36,236 nucleotides of DNA. Origin: RGIG6353 sp045594565 (GTDB taxonomy: Bacteria > Bacillota > Clostridia > Oscillospirales > SIG627). This document shows positions 15,990 to 23,920 of this stretch, in pieces. The position numbers were made by a program, and so were the translations under genes. Every line of letters begins with the position of its first letter. Position 1 is the first letter of the stretch. Below the pieces are notes generated by a model. It worked only from the letters and a program-made list of their open reading frames with translations. It had not been told where the DNA came from and made no database searches. The stretch is taken from positions 1-36,236 of the forward strand of contig JAZNYT010000061.1 of assembly GCA_045594565.1 (NCBI GenBank). The letters run 5' to 3'.

Positions 15990-16669
15990 AATACAACAAC
16001 ATATTCGAAGGAACGTTCATATCAAGACCTAACAGATTTATTGCCAAGGTGAAAACAGACGGCAGGGAAGAGACCGTACACGTCAAGAACACCGGCAGAT
16101 GTAAAGAACTACTTGTTAGTGGTGCTAAAGTGTTCCTGGAAAGGTCGGATAATCCTGACCGTAAAACAGAATACGATCTTGTCAGTGTTTATAAAGGTGA
16201 CGAGCTTATAAATATCGATAGCACAGCTCCTAATAAAGTGTTTGGAGAATGGCTTGCCACAACCGATTTGTTTGGCAAAATTACAAAAATAAAGCCCGAA
16301 TGTTTTTACAAAAAATCAAGATTCGATTACTATATTGAGACGGAAAACGAAAAAATTTTCGTTGAGGTTAAGGGGGTAACTCTTGAAAAGGAAGGAGTAG
16401 TTCTCTTTCCTGATGCTCCCACAGAAAGGGGAGTAAAGCACCTTCGTGAGCTTTTGGAGGCAACGGGTGAAGGGTATAAAGCTTACGCCTTCTTTATAGT
16501 ACAGATGAAGAATTGTACGTATTTTACGCCAAATTCAGAAACGCATAAGGAATTTTCCGATACTTTGAGAGAGGTACGGGAAAAGGGTGTGGGTATATAT
16601 GCTTTGAATTGCAGAGTTACAAAAGACACACTTGATATTGATGATTTTCTGGAAGTAAAAATAAACTGA
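15986..16669 (+). CDS. sfsA: SfsA family protein (sugar fermentation stimulation / nuclease-like)
   Basis: The 227-residue protein matches the SfsA family along its full length: an N-terminal OB-like part (FISRPNRFIAKV, HVKNTGRCKELL) and a PD-(D/E)XK-like core (RFDYYIE, then FVEVKGVTLE, then FPDAPTERGVKHL). Proteins of this family are linked historically to maltose gene expression and bind nucleic acid; their exact role is unsettled. The start ATG overlaps the GH27 stop as ATGA, so translation is coupled. A reading frame open back to 15932 lies inside the GH27 gene and is not used. Confidence 0.92.
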   Translation: MKYNNIFEGTFISRPNRFIAKVKTDGREETVHVKNTGRCKELLVSGAKVFLERSDNPDRKTEYDLVSVYKGDELINIDSTAPNKVFGEWLATTDLFGKITKIKPECFYKKSRFDYYIETENEKIFVEVKGVTLEKEGVVLFPDAPTERGVKHLRELLEATGEGYKAYAFFIVQMKNCTYFTPNSETHKEFSDTLREVREKGVGIYALNCRVTKDTLDIDDFLEVKIN

Positions 16670-16699
16670 GATGCAAAAGCATCTCAGTTTATTTTTTTC
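16657..16699. terminator. bidirectional terminator between sfsA and the SLH gene
   Basis: A 14-base-pair perfect stem (16661-16674 with 16679-16692) and an AAAA loop are followed by seven T on the plus strand and preceded by A residues that give TTTTA on the minus strand. It serves the convergent genes sfsA and the SLH protein. The sfsA stop codon lies inside the left arm. Confidence 0.9.
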
Positions 16700-17979
16700 T
16701 ATTTAATTGTGAGTGAAGTTAAAAATCTGTAGATGATTGTTGCAACTTCTGCTCTTGTGGCGTTGCCAATAGGGTCGAATCCGTATTCTTTGCCATTTAT
16801 AAAGCCGTTTTTCTGACAGTATGCAACCGAAGACTTTGCATAGTCCGAAATGAGCTTTTCGTCAGGAAACGTTACGGCATCCTCGCACTCTGTGTCAAGC
16901 TTCATAAGTCCTGCAAGTCTTGTAAGCATAAGTGCCATTTCTTCTCTTGTGACGGTCGCGTCGGGGTCAAAAGCGGTTTCGCTCTTTCCGTTTATAATTC
17001 CGTTGTCTGCCGCCCAGATAATGTACTTACCGTACCACGCGCTATAGTCAACGTCGGAAAACTTCTTTGAATCGGAAACCTTGAGAGTTCCGTTTTTCTT
17101 TTCATAAGCTTTTGCAAGAATTGAAGCAAATTCCGCTCTCGTTATCTTGCGGTCAGGTTCAAAGCTATCGCTTGATACAGTGAAAAGCCCGGTGTCTGTA
17201 ACGTAATCCGTATATTTCTTGCCCCAGTGTTTTGCGGTGTCGTTGTAGGTAAGTGTGGTCGCAACCGCATTTTCTGACGAAAGCTTTACCATATTTTCAT
17301 AAGGATGCTGACTTCCGTAAGCTGCAAAGTTATTCTTGCCAATTGCTGAATCAGGACCGGAAATATCCTCGTTTAAATCGTCAATTTCAATAGAAACACC
17401 GATACTTTCGCCTTCCTTTGTGTCAAAGGCAAGGGGAAGGGAGAATTCACAGATGAAACCGGTGTCGGTCAGAGCGGTAGCAACGAAGTGCTCTCCCTTG
17501 CACAGACCAAGATAGTTTTCGGTTGCAATACCAAATGCGTCCGCCTGGAAGATGTACTGATTACTCTGCGTCTTATCTCCAAGCTCTTCATAATAAACCC
17601 TCGCTTCCACTGCATCGTTTTCCCACGCGAGTTGGGCTATGTACTTTTCTACCCACTCTTTTCCTCTGGTATAAACCTTATCGTCTGTTACTTCGATACA
17701 CACGTAAAGTCTTTCGTTGTCGTGAAGGTAGTAAGCCGTGGCGGAGTCCTTTGCACATCCCTCTTCGGACGTAGGAGTGCTTACGTGGAAAACGTCGTCA
17801 ATGCCACTTGTGGTAACCTTGTAGCTTTTAAGGTAAATGCTGTCAACGATTCCGTCAATAACGGGAGTGCCCTTTAATATTTCTGTTACAGGGCGGGGGG
17901 ATATGAGAATTATGTCAGATGCTACAACCGAAACAGTAAGTATGATCAGTAAAGCTGTTATTATAAATAACTTTTTCAT
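16699..17979 (-). CDS. secreted CBM9-like protein with three SLH domains
   Basis: The 426-residue protein has a signal peptide (about 1-20). A carbohydrate-binding module of the CBM9/DOMON-like type covers about 35-240 (TPVIDGIVDSIY at its start, RLYVCIEVTDD, WENDAVEARVYY). Three SLH repeats complete it (about 255-420, with TRAEFASIL, FSDVDYSAWYGKYIIWA, FDPDATVTREEMALML, FDPIGNATRAEVATIIYRFL). SLH domains bind pyruvylated secondary cell-wall polymer, so the protein is displayed at the surface. It is the last gene of the acyltransferase operon, 9 bases after the MBOAT stop, with AAGGAG before ATG. It may be a polysaccharide-binding partner of that system. Confidence 0.87.
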   Translation of the reverse strand: MKKLFIITALLIILTVSVVASDIILISPRPVTEILKGTPVIDGIVDSIYLKSYKVTTSGIDDVFHVSTPTSEEGCAKDSATAYYLHDNERLYVCIEVTDDKVYTRGKEWVEKYIAQLAWENDAVEARVYYEELGDKTQSNQYIFQADAFGIATENYLGLCKGEHFVATALTDTGFICEFSLPLAFDTKEGESIGVSIEIDDLNEDISGPDSAIGKNNFAAYGSQHPYENMVKLSSENAVATTLTYNDTAKHWGKKYTDYVTDTGLFTVSSDSFEPDRKITRAEFASILAKAYEKKNGTLKVSDSKKFSDVDYSAWYGKYIIWAADNGIINGKSETAFDPDATVTREEMALMLTRLAGLMKLDTECEDAVTFPDEKLISDYAKSSVAYCQKNGFINGKEYGFDPIGNATRAEVATIIYRFLTSLTIK

Positions 17980-17988
17980 ATAAGCTCC

Positions 17989-19452
17989 TTAGAATTTGAA
18001 ATAAATAAATGGATTGTACGAGCCAAGCGCAAGCTTAATTGTACAAATAAAGAAGAGAACAATGAGTAAAACGTCGCCGATTAAGGGAAGCATTTTAGAG
18101 CCTTCACACTTTTCTTTGATTTTCGGAAGAATAGGTGTTGAAGCAATAGCACCGATTATAAATGCGATGACTGCGATAAGACCGAAGTCGGACTGATAAA
18201 GAAGCGTCCAGATTGAGTTTGCTCCATCGCCGAGAAGTCCGAATCCGCCGAACATCGCTTTGGTAAACTCGCCAATACTCGTAACACTGGTTTCTCTGAA
18301 AATTACCCATCCGTACACGATAAGAAGCAAGGAGTAAAGATGATTGATAACGGGAAGCTTCGGGAGAATCTTTGAAAGAACAAACTTTTCAATAAGAAGA
18401 ATTACCGCGAAGTAAAGACCCCACAGAACGAAGTTCCATTCCGCACCGTGCCATAGACCCGTGAGGAACCATACTACCGCAATGTTTCGTATCCATTTGA
18501 GAGTTGAACAACGGCTGCCTCCGAGAGGGAAGTAAACGTAGTCTCTGAAGAAGGTAGACATTGATATGTGCCATCTTCGCCAGAATTCTGTAATACTCTT
18601 TGAAATATAAGGGTAGTTGAAGTTTTCAAGGAACTTGAATCCCATCATTTTACCCATACCTATAGCCATATCGGAATAACCCGAGAAATCGAAATAGATA
18701 TGTAAGGTGTATGCAAGAATTACTATCCACGAACCGATAACACCAAGATGTGAAATGCTCGATGCGGCGGACTCCGCTGGATTCAAGGGATTGTAGAGAG
18801 AATCCGCAACACTTGCAAAGGTATTCGAAAGGAGCACCTTCTTAGAAAGACCTATGATGAAGCGTCTGAGACCTGATGCGAAATCGTCAAGCGTTTCTCG
18901 TCTTCCCATAAGCTCTGCTTCCACTGTCTTATATCTTACAACAGGACCCGCAATGAGCTGAGGGAACATTGTAACGTATGTGCCGAAGGTGAGAATGTCG
19001 TGCTGTGCCTTTACTCTGCCGTAATATACGTCAATTGAGTAGGACATTGTTTGGAAGGTATAGAATGAAATACCGATAGGAAGCATAATGTTTGCAAGGG
19101 GAAGGTCAACCTTTGGGATGTAGTTGATATTTTCAATAAAGAAATCAAGGTACTTGAATATTCCGAGAAGTCCAAGGTTTCCTATGAGTGAAACAGTCAG
19201 CCAAAATTTCTTTTTGCGTTTGTTTGACTGAAGCTCTCCTCGCTCAATTCCTCTGCCACAGGTGTAGTCCAGTATGGTTGAATACACCATAAGAAGAACG
19301 TATACGGGCTCACCCCAAGCATAGAAGAAAAGAGAGAAAACAAGAAGAGTCAGGTTTTTTCCTCTGAGTCCGAAAAAGTGTCCGAACAGATAGTAGCAAA
19401 GAAAGAAAAGAGGCAAAAACCAAAATGCAAAATAAAGCTGTGAAAATTCCAT
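17989..19452 (-). CDS. MBOAT-family membrane O-acyltransferase (AlgI/DltB-like)
   Basis: The 487-residue polytopic membrane protein (about ten segments) shows the MBOAT signature. The N-terminus is YFAFWFLPLFFLCYY; YPYISKSITEFWRRWHISMS is the family's conserved motif; WHGAEWNFVLWGLY contains the essential His. Relatives (AlgI, PatA, DltB) move acyl groups across the membrane to a secreted partner. The partner here is the DHHW protein encoded 12 bases upstream. Acetylation of an envelope polysaccharide is inferred. Start ATG at 19452 follows AAGGAGG. Confidence 0.93.
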   Translation of the reverse strand: MEFSQLYFAFWFLPLFFLCYYLFGHFFGLRGKNLTLLVFSLFFYAWGEPVYVLLMVYSTILDYTCGRGIERGELQSNKRKKKFWLTVSLIGNLGLLGIFKYLDFFIENINYIPKVDLPLANIMLPIGISFYTFQTMSYSIDVYYGRVKAQHDILTFGTYVTMFPQLIAGPVVRYKTVEAELMGRRETLDDFASGLRRFIIGLSKKVLLSNTFASVADSLYNPLNPAESAASSISHLGVIGSWIVILAYTLHIYFDFSGYSDMAIGMGKMMGFKFLENFNYPYISKSITEFWRRWHISMSTFFRDYVYFPLGGSRCSTLKWIRNIAVVWFLTGLWHGAEWNFVLWGLYFAVILLIEKFVLSKILPKLPVINHLYSLLLIVYGWVIFRETSVTSIGEFTKAMFGGFGLLGDGANSIWTLLYQSDFGLIAVIAFIIGAIASTPILPKIKEKCEGSKMLPLIGDVLLIVLFFICTIKLALGSYNPFIYFKF

Positions 19453-19464
19453 ACATTTACCTCC

Positions 19465-21615
19465 TTACCAGTTTTCGTCGGGGAAGATATTTAAGAATCC
19501 CGACGGATATGCCGAGCCGTAACCCTGCATCACGCACTTGGCAGGCTCTTCGATGACGATTACGTCTGTGATGTTGTATTCCTTGATAAACTCCTCATAG
19601 ATAAGCTCGTCGGGGAAGTTGTTCCAGTTTCTGTCTTCGTATCTTATATAAGCATTGTCGAAATGACAGGAAACTATTTCAAGAAGAGGCATTGAATAGG
19701 AGTCGCCGATAAGAAGCAGATTTCTGCCTGTATTGTTATTCGGTACGCTCACTTCTTTGCATATTCTGAAAAATTCTGTGTAGTGGTTAAATCCACGCGA
19801 CGTGCTGAACATTCCGTCGTTATAAGTCTCGATATTTTCTTCAAGAGGAGACTCTGAGCCATAGCTTATCTTATCGTCAAGAACTACGTTATGCTCGGGG
19901 AGCGAGTAGTAGTATAGACCGAAATTATCTGCAAAGTCATAATCCGCACGTACTCTTGAAAGTGAGCCGTAGAACTTAACGTCTTCGTATACGTATTTAT
20001 TTTTAAGTTCAAAGGGCACGATATCCGAATAATTCTCGTTGAGCATTCTCACAATTCCGAGATACGCCTCGTTAAATCCCTCGTGGTTCCAATGGTGGTC
20101 TGTTATATAGTTCTTGTCAAAATAGTCTCTGAAGGAATTTATCTTTAGATAGTCCGTTTTAACAGAGGGGTCGACCTTTGCAAGAAATTCCTCGAAAATA
20201 TATCTTGTTGATTCCTGAGGCATCATCTTTTCGCCCACTTCCGTTACTTCAATATTAGTGGGGAAGTAGAAATACCAGTTAACGTTTCTGTCCTTCTCAA
20301 CCATCGTATTTACAAGCTTGACAGTGTTCAGCATATTTTCGTGAAGCACCTCTCGGTCAAGCTTTACGATTCTTGCAAAGGACGTAAGCGTATTACCGTC
20401 GGGATAGGTTGCTGAAAGCTCATAGTATCTGAAAATGCTGTCTACGCTCTTGTATGTCGCCGTGTATTCAGTACCGCTCTCATCAGCCTTCGTTGTAGGT
20501 TCAGGTATGTCTGCAAGCTTTTCTGTAAACTTGTCTTTATAAGCATCAGAACAGAACTCACATGTGAAAATACTGTAACCGCCCTCTGTCTTGGTGGGCT
20601 TTATTATCTGTTCTTTGTAGTTGTGGTCTCTAATCTCCGTTTCGTTACCCTTGTATGAAGCAGAGCATACCGAGCAAGTGAAAAGGGTATATCCCTTTAC
20701 CTGACAGGTGGAGGGCACTATTTCAGCATTGTACTTATGACCTGCGGGAGGTGTTGGCGCATCCTTGTAGGAATGTGAACACTCGCAGGTAAATAGAGTG
20801 TATCCGCCCTCTGTACAGGTGGGTGCAACAATCTGTTCGCTATACGAATGCTCGTGTCCGTCGGGAATTTCAACGTTTACGTCATATGATCCGCAAACGA
20901 TACACTTGCCGTCAGTACCGTACGTATGATTTGTGCGAACTGTATCAACGCTGTATCCGCTTTGACAGACGGTACAAACGTATTCAAGAACGCCCTCCGA
21001 CGTACAGGTAGCAGGCGTCTCGTATATAAGCTCATATTTGTGTCCTTCTGTAACAACTACGTCACGAAGCTCTGTTTCTCCGCACACGCTACAAGTCATA
21101 AGAGTGTATCCGTCGCTTTCGCAGGAAACATCAACTGTATTCGTTTCTACGAAGGTATGATCGAGCCTTTCCAGTGTCTCTTTTTCCGTCTCAATACCGC
21201 AGAGACGGCAAAGAGAGTAGATTTCACCTTTCTCCGAGCATGTAGGCTCCTTTTTCATTTCCTGCCATACGTGACGGCAGTCTGAACTGTAACTTTCAAG
21301 ACTCTTCTTCTGCAGCCAGTTTATTACAGGCGCATTGATTTTTTCCTCTAAAGGCTTGAAATTATTTGTAATTGTAAGATAGAAGGGAAGGTTGTTTATG
21401 TATGTATCCTTTATCTCTACTTTTACGTTTTCAAATCCGTTTAAGAATTTTGAAATCGCGCCGTCTGACGAATATGTCTTGTCAGGTGTTATTACGTTGC
21501 CCACGTTGTTGTACTCGATAACTCCAAGCTCGGTAAGAGCTCTTGAAATTGGCGCACCCAAAAACAGAGCAACGAAAATAATTGAAAAGACTATTACAAA
21601 AATTTTGTTTCTCAC
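19465..21615 (-). CDS. DHHW/AlgJ-type O-acetyltransferase partner with CxxC repeat array
   Basis: The 716-residue protein starts with a membrane anchor or signal (about 5-26). Residues about 113-360 hold an unusual array of about seven repeats of the form H.Y/F...P.C...GY.L.TC..C, one of them short and the last lacking its first Cys (PTKTEGG). The C-terminal half (about 390-716) is the AlgJ/AlgX-like catalytic domain: DHHW at 506-509 and GDSY with S639, which supply the Ser-His-Asp-type site. It should work outside the cell with the MBOAT protein. The gene begins with GTG (21615) behind AAGGAGG. The Cys repeats could bind metal, form disulfides or bind a wall ligand; I cannot say which. Confidence 0.87.
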   Translation of the reverse strand: MRNKIFVIVFSIIFVALFLGAPISRALTELGVIEYNNVGNVITPDKTYSSDGAISKFLNGFENVKVEIKDTYINNLPFYLTITNNFKPLEEKINAPVINWLQKKSLESYSSDCRHVWQEMKKEPTCSEKGEIYSLCRLCGIETEKETLERLDHTFVETNTVDVSCESDGYTLMTCSVCGETELRDVVVTEGHKYELIYETPATCTSEGVLEYVCTVCQSGYSVDTVRTNHTYGTDGKCIVCGSYDVNVEIPDGHEHSYSEQIVAPTCTEGGYTLFTCECSHSYKDAPTPPAGHKYNAEIVPSTCQVKGYTLFTCSVCSASYKGNETEIRDHNYKEQIIKPTKTEGGYSIFTCEFCSDAYKDKFTEKLADIPEPTTKADESGTEYTATYKSVDSIFRYYELSATYPDGNTLTSFARIVKLDREVLHENMLNTVKLVNTMVEKDRNVNWYFYFPTNIEVTEVGEKMMPQESTRYIFEEFLAKVDPSVKTDYLKINSFRDYFDKNYITDHHWNHEGFNEAYLGIVRMLNENYSDIVPFELKNKYVYEDVKFYGSLSRVRADYDFADNFGLYYYSLPEHNVVLDDKISYGSESPLEENIETYNDGMFSTSRGFNHYTEFFRICKEVSVPNNNTGRNLLLIGDSYSMPLLEIVSCHFDNAYIRYEDRNWNNFPDELIYEEFIKEYNITDVIVIEEPAKCVMQGYGSAYPSGFLNIFPDENW

Positions 21616-21643
21616 TGTATCTACCTCCTTGTAACTTTATTAC

Positions 21644-21672
21644 ATTTTAACAAATAGTATACAAATTTTCAA
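21644..21672 (-). promoter_or_regulatory. promoter of the DHHW-MBOAT-SLH operon
   Basis: On the minus strand TTGAAA (21672-21667), a 17-base spacer and TAAAAT (21649-21644) are present; each hexamer matches at five of six positions. The leader is only about 20 bases. Confidence 0.6.
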
Positions 21673-21688
21673 TACATAATTAAAAATA

Positions 21689-21717
21689 TTGACAAATATT
21701 TCTGACTGTATTATTAT
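21689..21717 (+). promoter_or_regulatory. promoter of the GtrA-like gene
   Basis: TTGACA (21689-21694), 17 bases, then TATTAT (21712-21717). A perfect TATAAT overlaps it at 21715-21720 but would need a 20-base spacer. It is back to back with the promoter of the DHHW operon. Confidence 0.6.
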
Positions 21718-21741
21718 AATTTCGTTAAAGGAGCTGATAAT

Positions 21742-22158
21742 ATGAATAAGAAAAAAGAATTTTTAAGATCTCTGAAATTCATTTTGTTTTCAATAAGCGC
21801 AGGTATAATACAAATCCTTTCCTTTACGCTGATGGAGGAAGTCTTTCATCTCACCCATTGGGTTTCATATCTTGTGTCCCTCGTGCTTTCTGTCCTTTGG
21901 AATTTCACCTTAAACAGAAAATTTACCTTTTGCTCGGCAAATAACGTGCCGATTGCAATGATACAGGTCGCACTATTTTATCTTGTATTTACACCCCTTT
22001 CAACTTGGTGGACGGCATACCTTACAGACAATGCAGGGTGGAATGAATATCTGGTACTTATACTCACAATGCTCGTAAATTTCGTTTCCGAATATCTTTT
22101 TGACCGTTTTGTTGTTTTTGGTAAAAGTATAGATACTGCACCCTTGAAAAAACAGTAA
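21742..22158 (+). CDS. GtrA-like small membrane protein
   Basis: The 138-residue protein has four predicted membrane segments and the GtrA-family core: KFILFSISAGIIQILSF at the start, then WVSYLVSLVLSVLWNFTLNR followed by KFTF. Family members are thought to help move lipid-linked sugars in glycosylation of surface polymers. It stands alone beside the acyltransferase operon, which also concerns surface polysaccharide, but no glycosyltransferase gene is adjacent. AAAGGAG precedes ATG. Confidence 0.8.
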   Translation: MNKKKEFLRSLKFILFSISAGIIQILSFTLMEEVFHLTHWVSYLVSLVLSVLWNFTLNRKFTFCSANNVPIAMIQVALFYLVFTPLSTWWTAYLTDNAGWNEYLVLILTMLVNFVSEYLFDRFVVFGKSIDTAPLKKQ

Positions 22159-22226
22159 ACGATAATGAATACTAACTTGAAAAACTCTCATACTAATGAC
22201 AGACAAGATATGAGAGGAGAAGAAAA

Positions 22227-22397
22227 ATGAAGAATTCAACTAAAATTATGGAAGGAATCGCAGTCGGAATGATAATCGGAGGAACAGCAGGAGCATTTCT
22301 TGTTTCACGATTTGCTAAAAGCGGATGCGACTCAAAGCGCCGCTTTATGAGTGCCGTAAAATCCGCCTGCGGCTTCATCGAAGGCATCTGCGGATAG
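22227..22397 (+). CDS. 56-residue small protein with Gly-rich membrane segment
   Basis: This short frame starts with ATG at 22227 behind GAGAGGAG and ends with TAG at 22395-22397. Residues about 8-27 form a hydrophobic, Gly-rich segment (IAVGMIIGGTAGAFLVSRFA). A basic stretch and three Cys follow (34, 47, 55). The Gly-rich helix resembles YtxH-like small proteins in style, but the match is not certain. The gene is probably co-transcribed with the GtrA-like gene 68 bases upstream. No function is assigned. Confidence 0.6.
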   Translation: MKNSTKIMEGIAVGMIIGGTAGAFLVSRFAKSGCDSKRRFMSAVKSACGFIEGICG

Positions 22398-22411
22398 GAC
22401 ACTTGAACACG

Positions 22412-22440
22412 GTATAAATCCGCATCTTGCGGATTTATAC
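22412..22440. repeat. strong hairpin without T run
   Basis: A 12-base-pair perfect stem (22412-22423 with 22429-22440) and a 5-base loop lie just past the 56-residue gene. An A run follows on the plus strand, so it is not a classic terminator there. It may protect an mRNA 3' end or work together with the next hairpin. Confidence 0.55.
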
Positions 22441-22480
22441 AAAAAAACAAAATGGCAAGATGTGAAAACATCTTGCCATT
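22441..22480 (-). terminator. terminator of argGH
   Basis: A 13-base-pair perfect stem (22451-22463 with 22468-22480), a GAAA loop and, on the minus strand, the tract TTGTTTTTTT. It starts 5 bases after the argH stop. Confidence 0.9.
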
Positions 22481-22484
22481 ACTT

Positions 22485-23858
22485 TTACTTCAAAAATCCT
22501 TTTACATATTCAATTTGTGCTTTAACTGAGTCGGGTCCTGTACCGCCCTGTGAAATTCTCTTTTTCACACAGGTTGAGGGGTCGATCTCGAAATACAAAT
22601 CCTCCTCAAAGAGAGGGGAGAACTTCTTATAATCTTCAATGGGCATATTGTCAAGCACAAGTGAGTTTTCGATGCAGTATCTTACAATCTGTCCTGTTAG
22701 CTTATACGCCTCTCTGAAGGGTACGTTCTTTTTCGTGAGATAGTCTGCAAGGTCGGTTGCATTGATAAAGCCAGTCTTTGCAGCATTTGCGGTGTTTTCG
22801 GGAAGCACCTTCATTGTAGCTATCATGGGAGCTGTAACCTGAAGACAAACCTTAACCGTATCAATACTGTCGAAAATCGACTCCTTATCCTCCTGCATGT
22901 CCTTGTTGTATGCAAGGGGAAGACCCTTGAGCATTGTGAGGGTTGACATAAGGTTTCCGTACACTCTGCCCGTCTTGCCTCGTACAAGCTCGGACATATC
23001 GGGGTTCTTCTTTTGAGGCATAATGCTGGAGCCTGTGGTGTACGAATCGTCAAGCTCAACGAACTTGAATTCCCAACTCGACCAAAGAATTACTTCCTCG
23101 GAAAGTCGGGATAGATGTGTCATAACGAGAGCAAGTGCCGAGAGAAGCTCAACACAGAAATCCCTGTCTGAAACACCGTCGATACTGTTGAGAGTATATC
23201 CGTCAAAGCCAAGCTTCTCGGCAGTAAAGGCTCTGTCTGTATCATAGGTAGTACCGGCGAGTGCACAGCTGCCGAGAGGGGATACGTTCATTCTCTTTAC
23301 CGCGTCCTCTATTCTTCCAACGTCGCGTATCAGCATCATGGCGTAGGCAAGGAGATGATGCGCAAAGGAAATTGGCTGCGCTCTCTGCAGGTGTGTATAA
23401 CCGGGAGCAATAGTATCTGCATTCTTTTCTGCCTGTTCGTTTATAGAGGAGATAAGCTCTTTTATAAGAGCTACAACCTCTGTCATTTCATCTCTGAGAT
23501 AGAGTCTGAAATCAACTGCTACCTGGTCGTTACGGCTTCTTGCTGTGTGAAGACGCTTTCCCGCATCTCCTATTCTCGAGGTGAGCTCGCCTTCAACAAA
23601 GGAATGTATATCCTCTGCATCGGGACTTATTTCGAGCTTGCCGGATTCAATGTCGGAGAGTATTTCCTCAAGACCCGCTATTATAGCATCACATTCACTT
23701 TTCTCTATAATTCCTTGCTTTGCGAGCATTGTGGCGTGTGCCATCGAGCCTGTTATATCCTGACGGTACATTCTGGAGTCGATATCTATGGAAGAGTTAA
23801 ATCCGAATGCAATTTTGTCAAGCTCCTTTGTAAATCTTCCTGCCCAAAGCTTATCCAT
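22485..23858 (-). CDS. argH: argininosuccinate lyase
   Basis: The 457-residue enzyme splits argininosuccinate into arginine and fumarate, the last step of arginine synthesis. It begins MDKLWAGRFTKE, typical of the family. The fumarase/aspartase-superfamily signature GSSIMPQKKNPD carries the catalytic Ser. TARSRNDQVAVDFRLY and the HLQRAQP motif, which holds the catalytic His, are also present. Length is normal. ATG at 23858 follows AAGGAA; the seven extra codons of the longer frame are not needed. It lies 62 bases downstream of argG, with a hairpin in the gap. Confidence 0.97.
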   Translation of the reverse strand: MDKLWAGRFTKELDKIAFGFNSSIDIDSRMYRQDITGSMAHATMLAKQGIIEKSECDAIIAGLEEILSDIESGKLEISPDAEDIHSFVEGELTSRIGDAGKRLHTARSRNDQVAVDFRLYLRDEMTEVVALIKELISSINEQAEKNADTIAPGYTHLQRAQPISFAHHLLAYAMMLIRDVGRIEDAVKRMNVSPLGSCALAGTTYDTDRAFTAEKLGFDGYTLNSIDGVSDRDFCVELLSALALVMTHLSRLSEEVILWSSWEFKFVELDDSYTTGSSIMPQKKNPDMSELVRGKTGRVYGNLMSTLTMLKGLPLAYNKDMQEDKESIFDSIDTVKVCLQVTAPMIATMKVLPENTANAAKTGFINATDLADYLTKKNVPFREAYKLTGQIVRYCIENSLVLDNMPIEDYKKFSPLFEEDLYFEIDPSTCVKKRISQGGTGPDSVKAQIEYVKGFLK

Positions 23859-23880
23859 ATTTAATTCCTTTCTTATCATT

Positions 23881-23910
23881 CAAGGCTTCCCCACATATGA
23901 GGAAGCCTTG
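23881..23910. other. hairpin in the argG-argH gap
   Basis: A 10-base-pair perfect stem (23881-23890 with 23901-23910) encloses 10 bases. No T run follows on the minus strand, so it is more likely an mRNA processing or stability element than a terminator. It could set different levels of argG and argH. Confidence 0.6.
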
Positions 23911-23920
23911 ATTTTACATA

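Noticed and set aside
22412..22440. Hairpin as a terminator for the 56-residue gene
   Set aside because: It is followed by A, not T, on the plus strand; listed only as a hairpin.
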